This document shows, in pieces, positions 6,574 through 10,273 of a stretch of DNA of 10,273 bases. Every line of letters begins with the position of its first letter. Position 1 is the stretch's first letter. Below the pieces are notes generated by a model that was given only the letters and a program-made list of their open reading frames with translations, was not told the DNA's origin and made no database searches. The DNA comes from Proteobacteria bacterium UBA2133 (lineage in GTDB: Bacteria; Pseudomonadota; Gammaproteobacteria; Arenicellales; UBA868), in NCBI GenBank assembly GCA_002327725.1, contig DCXP01000015.1, positions 1 through 10,273 on the forward strand, in the 5' to 3' direction. Made by a program: the position numbers and the translations under genes.

Positions 6574-6996
6574 TCAAACAGCCCCGGGTGGGATGGAATA
6601 CGTCGCGGTCACATGTGCCGCCAGATCATCACAGCCTGCGCTGAAGATTTCCACCTCCCCGACCGCCAGGCGTTTCCCCAGCTTGATGATTCTGGCATCT
6701 GCAATGAGATCTGCCGCGCCAGGTCGAGACAGAAAATTGATGTTAAAACTGGTCGTCACCGCAAGTTCAACGATGCCGATCCGGCTCAAAAGGGCCGCGT
6801 ACACGCCATAGTCTGCAAGGGCCATCATGACGGGGCCCGCAATGGTTCCCCCGGGACGGAGAAAGGCGCTTCGATACGGCGCCCGTACCACGGCCCTTCC
6901 ATCGTCAAGCGTGTCGAGAATCAGTCCGTTTTCAATCGCGAACGGCAACTGTTCCCGGGCCAGGGAATCCATTTGGGCAATCGTAATCCGGGGCAT
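6574..6996 (-). CDS. PaaI family hotdog-fold thioesterase
   Basis: This 140-residue protein is of the usual size for a single hotdog domain. The core motif RPGGTIAGPVMMALADYGVY (47-66) corresponds to the central helix with its conserved Gly-Gly and the catalytic Asp (D62). It is followed by ELAVTTSFNINFLSRP (77-92), a long strand DLIADARIIKLGKRLAVGEV (96-115), and the C-terminal AHVTATYSIPP. This arrangement is typical of COG2050/PaaI-like acyl-CoA thioesterases, which form tetramers and release CoA from acyl or aromatic thioesters. The substrate is not predictable. It precedes the haloacid dehalogenase gene by 22 bases and diverges from the crotonase gene across 64 bases. The Shine-Dalgarno before the ATG at 6996 is weak. 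Confidence 0.9.
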   Translation of the reverse strand: MPRITIAQMDSLAREQLPFAIENGLILDTLDDGRAVVRAPYRSAFLRPGGTIAGPVMMALADYGVYAALLSRIGIVELAVTTSFNINFLSRPGAADLIADARIIKLGKRLAVGEVEIFSAGCDDLAAHVTATYSIPPGAV

Positions 6997-7020
6997 TGCA
7001 GTTTACTTTTCTTATCTACC

Positions 7021-7058
7021 GGGTGTAAGTTACGGGGCGTCACGGTAACGGGATACCC
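7021..7058. repeat. Imperfect dyad in the thioesterase/crotonase divergent spacer
   Basis: GTTAC (7029-7033) and GTAAC (7045-7049) form an inverted repeat with an 11-base spacer. It is flanked by GGGTGT (7021-7026) and ATACCC (7053-7058), which are complementary apart from one G-T position. It lies in the 64-base gap between two divergent genes. It could be an operator for a dimeric regulator, or a hairpin that hides the region just before the crotonase start. No regulator gene lies alongside, and the arms are short, so this may be chance. Confidence 0.3.
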
Positions 7059-7060
7059 CA

Positions 7061-7861
7061 ATGACAGCATCTTTGACTTCTCAGGATTCCTCACCCATCG
7101 TTCTCAACGAGATGCGCTCGCCGGGCGTTGTGATGCTGACGCTGAACCGGCCGAATCAGTATAACCCCTTGTCTGAGCAGATGCTCTTCGCCCTGCAGGC
7201 CCAAATCGATGAGGTATCGGCACGTGACGAGGTCAAAGTCCTGATTATTGCCGGCACTGGCAAAGCGTTTTGTGCCGGTCACCATCTTAAGGAAATGCGG
7301 GCAAAGCCCGAACAGCTTTACTACGAAGACCTCTTCTCCCGTTGCAGTCACATGATGCTGACGCTGGCGCGCATGCCGCAGATTGTGATCGCCCGGGTTC
7401 AGGGCATGGCGACTGCCGCGGGCTGCCAGCTTGTCGCCAATGCCGATCTCGCAGTGACCGTGGATACGGCGCGCTTCGCGGTATCCGGTATCAACCTGGG
7501 ACTTTTTTGCTCGACACCGAGCGTTCCCTTGAGCCGGGCCGTCTCACGCAAGCGGGCCTTTGAGATGCTGACCACCGGGGACTTCATCGATGCGCACACC
7601 GCCGAGGCGTACGGACTGGTTAACCGCGTCGTTCCGGCTGAAAAACTCGACGAGACGGTCGATACACTGGCGCAGAACATTGCGGGTAAACCGGCTGAAG
7701 CCCTGCGCGCCGGAAAAGCGCTCTTCTACAGACAGCTGAACATGCCGCTGGCGGAAGCCTATCAGGCAGCCGGCCAGGTCATGGCCGGCAATATGCTCTT
7801 CCCGGACACCCAGGAAGGGATTGACGCTTTCATCGAAAAACGCGATCCGAACTGGACCTAA
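7061..7861 (+). CDS. Enoyl-CoA hydratase/isomerase family protein (ECHDC3-like crotonase)
   Basis: This 266-residue protein has the crotonase fold. Oxyanion-hole regions are present: GKAFCAGHHLKEM (67-79) for CoA binding and GMATAAGCQLVANADLAV (115-132). The two glutamates used by classical hydratases are replaced: the first site reads AGCQ (Q123), and the second reads SGINLGLFCSTP with Gly at 143. GLFCSTPSVPLSRAV is the signature of the ECHDC3 subgroup, for which this arrangement is normal. Water addition as in beta-oxidation is therefore doubtful, and the true reaction is not known to me. It diverges from the PaaI-like thioesterase, which also acts on CoA esters, and converges on comM with six bases between stop codons. 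A GGGAT sequence 8 to 12 bases before the ATG may serve as a weak ribosome-binding site. Confidence 0.92.
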   Translation: MTASLTSQDSSPIVLNEMRSPGVVMLTLNRPNQYNPLSEQMLFALQAQIDEVSARDEVKVLIIAGTGKAFCAGHHLKEMRAKPEQLYYEDLFSRCSHMMLTLARMPQIVIARVQGMATAAGCQLVANADLAVTVDTARFAVSGINLGLFCSTPSVPLSRAVSRKRAFEMLTTGDFIDAHTAEAYGLVNRVVPAEKLDETVDTLAQNIAGKPAEALRAGKALFYRQLNMPLAEAYQAAGQVMAGNMLFPDTQEGIDAFIEKRDPNWT

Positions 7862-7867
7862 CGCCCG

Positions 7868-9397
7868 CTAGGCCGCGCCCGGTTCACCCTGGTCGGGCTT
7901 GCGGTACTGAAGCGCTTCGGCAAGATGGTCTGCCGTCACCGCGGCGACAGCTTCAAGATCGGCGATCGTCCGCGCCACTCTCAGCACCCGATGGTGTCCG
8001 CGGACTGAAAACCCCAACTGCCGGGCGGCTTCGCTGAAAAAGCGCTGCGCCTCTTCGCTCAATCGTGCAACCTGCTGCAGTTCACTTTGGGTGAGGTGTG
8101 CATTGATCTTCCTGCTGCGCGCCAGTTGACGCTCACGCGCGGTGCAGACGCGGTTTTTGACCTCGGCGGTGCTTTCAGAAGATGACGTCCTGACATGGAG
8201 TTCGGTGGGATCTACAGACTGCATCCTGACGTGAAGGTCCACCCGGTCAAGCAGCGGCCCGGAAAGACGGTTCTGGTATCGCCTGATCTGCTCGACGGTG
8301 CATCGACAGCGGCCGGACCGCTCTCCGCTGTAGCCACAGGCGCAGGGATTCATCGCGCTGACCCACTGGAAGCTGCTGGGATAGCGGGCCGTCCGCCCCG
8401 CACGGGCAATCGAGACGGATCCTGACTCCAGCGGTTCGCGCAACTGATCGAGTGCCTGCCGCGAGAACTCAGTCAGCTCATCCAGAAACAGTACGCCATT
8501 ATGAGCCAGCGAGATCTCGCCGGGTCCCACCCGGGCGCCGCCGCCGACCAGGGCCACAGCCGAGGCGCTGTGGTGGGGTGCACGAAACGGCCGGATCTGC
8601 CAGTAACGGCTATCAAAGCCAAGATGCGATACCGAGTAGACGGCAGCAGTCTCAAGGGCCTCGCTCGCTTGCATATCCGGCAATACGCCAGCAAGCCGCT
8701 CCGCCAGCATGGTCTTGCCGCAGCCCGGCGGGCCCACCATCATCAGCGAATGCCCCCCGGCCGCTGCAATTTCAAGAGACCGCCGGCCAAAAGGCTGTCC
8801 GCAGACATCCTTGAGATCAGGCTGAGCATTATCCTGAAGGGGCTTTGCCGCAGGCATGTCACCGGTCAGCACCGGAGTCGGTGTGTCGCCGGACAGGTGC
8901 GCGGTTGCCTGTGTCAGGCTGGCGACCGGTAACAACCTCGCATCCTGTACGAGGCTGGCCTCGGGCCGGTTCGCCATGGGCAGCATCACGGTATGGTTCC
9001 GTTCACCGGCGGCCAGTACGGCAGGCAACACGCCCGGGACCGCTCGCAGTTCTCCGCCAAGGCCCAGCTCACCGAGATACTCTCCCGGCAGGTCGAGGCC
9101 CGCCGGCCCCAGTTGACCGGATGCCGCGAGTATGCCCAGTGCGATGGGAAGATCAAAACGGCCGCCCTGCTTGGGAAGATCGGCGGGGGCCAGGTTAACG
9201 GTAATCCTGCGCGGGGGAAAATCGAAGCCTGAATTGATCAGCGCGCTGCGCACGCGTTCGCGACTCTCCCGAACAGCTGCTTCGGGAAGTCCGACGATTG
9301 TAAAAGATGGCAGGCCACCCGAAAGGTGAACCTCAACCGAAACCGGTGGTGCATCGAGGCCGCTAGGCGCCCGACTCTGAAGTCTCGCGAGGGACAT
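7868..9397 (-). CDS. comM: ComM, Mg-chelatase-like AAA+ DNA helicase
   Basis: This 509-residue protein (YifB/ComM family) is of standard length. The N-terminal Lon-protease-like ChlI domain covers about residues 1-170 (GLDAPPVSVEVHLSGGLPSF, then RRITVNLAPADLPKQGGRFD). The AAA+ module at about 195-395 has Walker A GPPGCGKT (222-229), Walker B GVLFLDE (301-307), a four-cysteine segment NPCACGYSGERSGRCRC (350-366) and an arginine-finger-like LLDR (382-385). A C-terminal lid domain follows. In naturally transformable gammaproteobacteria ComM is a hexameric helicase that drives branch migration when incoming DNA is integrated. The family is also found in bacteria not known to be competent, so this gene alone does not show competence. 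The start is supported by AAGGAG (complement of 9406-9411). It lies 47 bases after ubiK on the same strand. Confidence 0.96.
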   Translation of the reverse strand: MSLARLQSRAPSGLDAPPVSVEVHLSGGLPSFTIVGLPEAAVRESRERVRSALINSGFDFPPRRITVNLAPADLPKQGGRFDLPIALGILAASGQLGPAGLDLPGEYLGELGLGGELRAVPGVLPAVLAAGERNHTVMLPMANRPEASLVQDARLLPVASLTQATAHLSGDTPTPVLTGDMPAAKPLQDNAQPDLKDVCGQPFGRRSLEIAAAGGHSLMMVGPPGCGKTMLAERLAGVLPDMQASEALETAAVYSVSHLGFDSRYWQIRPFRAPHHSASAVALVGGGARVGPGEISLAHNGVLFLDELTEFSRQALDQLREPLESGSVSIARAGRTARYPSSFQWVSAMNPCACGYSGERSGRCRCTVEQIRRYQNRLSGPLLDRVDLHVRMQSVDPTELHVRTSSSESTAEVKNRVCTARERQLARSRKINAHLTQSELQQVARLSEEAQRFFSEAARQLGFSVRGHHRVLRVARTIADLEAVAAVTADHLAEALQYRKPDQGEPGAA

Positions 9398-9444
9398 GTT
9401 GACAGCTCCTTGTCATAGTTCCCAATCCCTGGGATGAAGGTTTG

Positions 9445-9690
9445 CTAGGAATCAGCGCTACGCTTTAGCGCATCCTCGAGTTCAGTTACCCGCTGCTGCA
9501 ATTCCTCCAGCTGACTGCGGGTTCTTGCCAGAACTTTTTCCTGAACGGTAAGTTCCTCGCGGGTGACGAGATCCATCTTCTCGAGGGAGGACTGAACCAC
9601 TGCCCGGACGTTCTTTTTGACGTCATTGGCGAGATCAACCGGCAACACATCACTCAGCGACTCTGCAATTTTTTTAAATGGCACCGTCAT
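9445..9690 (-). CDS. ubiK: UbiK (YqiC) accessory factor of ubiquinone biosynthesis
   Basis: This 81-residue protein is of the BMFP/YqiC family. The first half (VPFKKIAESLSDVLP, then NVRAVVQSSLEKMDLVTREE) is the conserved amphipathic part, and the second half (about 50-78) is a heptad-rich coiled coil ending LEELQQRVTELEDALKR. In enterobacteria UbiK forms trimers, binds lipid and assists the late steps of aerobic ubiquinone synthesis with UbiJ. The SREEL/TREEL-like segment before the coil and the size match closely. A Shine-Dalgarno GGAG lies five bases before the ATG (complement of 9696-9699). It is divergent from the P-II gene and followed by comM, possibly as one transcript. A weak inverted repeat TCCCA/TGGGA (9420-9434) sits in the gap, without a U-tract. 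Confidence 0.9.
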   Translation of the reverse strand: MTVPFKKIAESLSDVLPVDLANDVKKNVRAVVQSSLEKMDLVTREELTVQEKVLARTRSQLEELQQRVTELEDALKRSADS

Positions 9691-9729
9691 GTTGCTCCAA
9701 CCGTCGTTCCGGTCAGTCCTGTCGCGGAT

Positions 9730-9738
9730 ATTTTACCA
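9730..9738 (-). promoter_or_regulatory. ubiK: Possible extended -10 promoter of ubiK
   Basis: On the minus strand TGGTAAAAT (9738-9730) is an extended -10 motif (TGn followed by TAAAAT, 5 of 6 to consensus), about 40 bases upstream of the ubiK ATG. No good -35 hexamer is found 17 bases further upstream, so the call is tentative. Confidence 0.35.
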
Positions 9739-9759
9739 GTCCAGGGCCTGAATGCGTGT

Positions 9760-9776
9760 TGCTCCCATTCAGTGCA
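9760..9776 (+). promoter_or_regulatory. glnK: NtrC-like binding site, distal
   Basis: TGCTCCCATTCAGTGCA matches the NtrC dyad TGCACC-N5-GGTGCA in 10 of 12 defined positions with the correct five-base spacer. Its centre (9768) is about 129 bases upstream of the predicted sigma-54 transcript start and exactly 32 bp from the second site, which puts both on the same face of the helix. Confidence 0.65.
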
Positions 9777-9791
9777 AATCCGCTGCCGCTC

Positions 9792-9808
9792 TGCCACCTG
9801 CCGGTGCA
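9792..9808 (+). promoter_or_regulatory. glnK: NtrC-like binding site, proximal
   Basis: TGCCACCTGCCGGTGCA has a perfect right half (GGTGCA) and four of six matches in the left half, so 10 of 12 overall against TGCACC-N5-GGTGCA. Its centre (9800) is about 97 bases upstream of the predicted transcript start. With the distal site it forms the paired enhancer that NtrC uses to oligomerise. Confidence 0.65.
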
Positions 9809-9870
9809 TTGAGTCAAAAAAGTCCTGCCAGCACTCCACAAACCGCTTATTTTGCAGCGCTTTTTCGAGC

Positions 9871-9887
9871 TGGCACGCAAATTGCTT
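9871..9887 (+). promoter_or_regulatory. glnK: Sigma-54 (RpoN) promoter of glnK
   Basis: TGGCACGCAAATTGCTT matches the -24/-12 consensus TGGCACG-N4-TTGC[AT] at every defined position. The invariant GG (9872-9873) and GC (9884-9885) are separated by exactly ten bases. Transcription should start near 9897, leaving a leader of about 68 bases. Sigma-54 promoters need an enhancer-binding activator; two NtrC-like sites lie upstream. Confidence 0.92.
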
Positions 9888-9907
9888 CTTAACAGATGCC
9901 AGACGGT

Positions 9908-9932
9908 GATCGGATCTGAGTATGGCCCGATC
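9908..9932 (+). other. Small hairpin in the glnK leader
   Basis: GATCGG (9908-9913) and CCGATC (9927-9932) form a perfect six-pair stem with a 13-base loop inside the predicted glnK 5' leader. There is no U-tract, so it is not a terminator, and it does not cover the Shine-Dalgarno. It may stabilise the RNA, or may be fortuitous. Confidence 0.3.
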
Positions 9933-9964
9933 CCGAGACAGACACTTTGCACAGGAGAATGTTT

Positions 9965-10273
9965 ATGAAGCTTGTCACTGCCGTAATCAAGCCATTTCGG
10001 CTGGATGATGTCAGGGATGCCCTGTCCCGAATCGGAATACAGGGCATGACGGTTACAGAAGTAAAGGGATTTGGCCGGCAGAAGGGCCATACGGAACTCT
10101 ACCGGGGTGCCGAATATGTTGTGGATTTTCTGCCCAAGGTGAAGCTTGAAGTTGCCATTTCCGAAGAGCTCGTCGATCAGGCTCTGGAAGCCATCAGCGA
10201 GGCGGCCAAAACTGGAAAAATCGGCGACGGCAAGATCTTTGTTTACGCGATTGAGCAGGTGATCCGGATTCGC
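9965..10273 (+). CDS. glnK: P-II nitrogen regulatory protein, GlnK type (3' end missing)
   Basis: The first 103 residues of a P-II protein (usual length 112) are present before the window ends. It begins MKLVTAVIKPFRLDDVRDAL. The T-loop spans about residues 37-55 (GRQKGHTELYRGAEYVVDF) with the uridylylation target Y51 in place, and the ATP-binding B-loop TGKIGDGKIFV is intact. P-II trimers bind ATP/ADP and 2-oxoglutarate and report nitrogen status. GlnK is favoured over GlnB because of the MKLVT start and the NtrC/sigma-54 promoter, and because GlnK normally travels with amtB, whose gene may follow outside the window. The start is supported by AGGAGA (9953-9958), six bases upstream. Residues beyond 103 cannot be judged. 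Confidence 0.93.
   Translation, partial: MKLVTAVIKPFRLDDVRDALSRIGIQGMTVTEVKGFGRQKGHTELYRGAEYVVDFLPKVKLEVAISEELVDQALEAISEAAKTGKIGDGKIFVYAIEQVIRIR

Noticed and set aside
8452..9198. Several overlapping plus-strand open frames inside comM
   Set aside because: They are Arg/Pro/Gly-rich shadows of a confidently identified gene, with no ribosome-binding sites or motifs.
9420..9434. Inverted repeat TCCCA-ATCCC-TGGGA between ubiK and comM
   Set aside because: The stem is five pairs with no T-run on either strand, so it is not a terminator and is likely chance.
9809..9870. Search for an IHF site between the NtrC sites and the sigma-54 promoter
   Set aside because: The best candidates deviate from WATCAANNNNTTR at three or more positions, so no IHF site is claimed.
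9713..10090. A 125-codon minus-strand frame across the glnK promoter and gene start
   Set aside because: It overlaps an exact sigma-54 promoter and a clear P-II gene, and its protein has no recognisable features.

Overview
The window reads as chromosome of a Gram-negative proteobacterium, most likely a gammaproteobacterium. The comM and ubiK pair next to a P-II gene with an NtrC/sigma-54 type promoter is a gammaproteobacterial style of neighbourhood. Base composition is moderately GC-rich, gene density is high, and no insertion sequences, phage genes, CRISPR arrays, tRNAs or rRNAs were seen. The genus cannot be named from this sequence.

Left part, + strand (1-4392): the 3' end of a polyamine-type ABC importer operon (truncated permease, second permease, ATPase with TOBE-like tail). 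Three more same-strand genes follow with gaps of only 19-33 bases: a secreted SNase-fold protein that seems to lack the nuclease catalytic residues, a GNAT acetyltransferase, and HMG-CoA lyase (mvaB). All six could be one transcription unit.

Middle, - strand (4399-6996): metZ (O-succinylhomoserine sulfhydrylase) has a complete regulatory leader. It holds a near-consensus sigma-70 promoter, a SAM-II-like riboswitch aptamer starting almost at the predicted transcript start, an anti-terminator segment, an intrinsic terminator, and a strong Shine-Dalgarno sequence. This leader is the most interesting element of the window: it suggests that S-adenosylmethionine shuts off methionine synthesis by early termination. 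Upstream of it, transcribed separately, are an L-2-haloacid dehalogenase-type HAD enzyme and a PaaI-like hotdog thioesterase.

Right part: an ECHDC3-type crotonase (+, 7061-7861) diverges from the thioesterase across 64 bases that contain an imperfect dyad. It converges on comM (-). ubiK (-) lies upstream of comM. Between ubiK and a divergent glnK-type P-II gene (+, cut by the window end) are 274 bases holding an exact-consensus sigma-54 promoter and two NtrC-like sites 32 bp apart, the classical nitrogen-limitation layout.

Functional themes are polyamine uptake, acyl-CoA chemistry (HMG-CoA lyase, hotdog thioesterase, crotonase), methionine synthesis, DNA uptake recombination and ubiquinone assembly, and nitrogen sensing. 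The window looks like ordinary core chromosome; its novelty lies mainly in the regulatory regions and in two enzyme-fold proteins without the usual catalytic residues.
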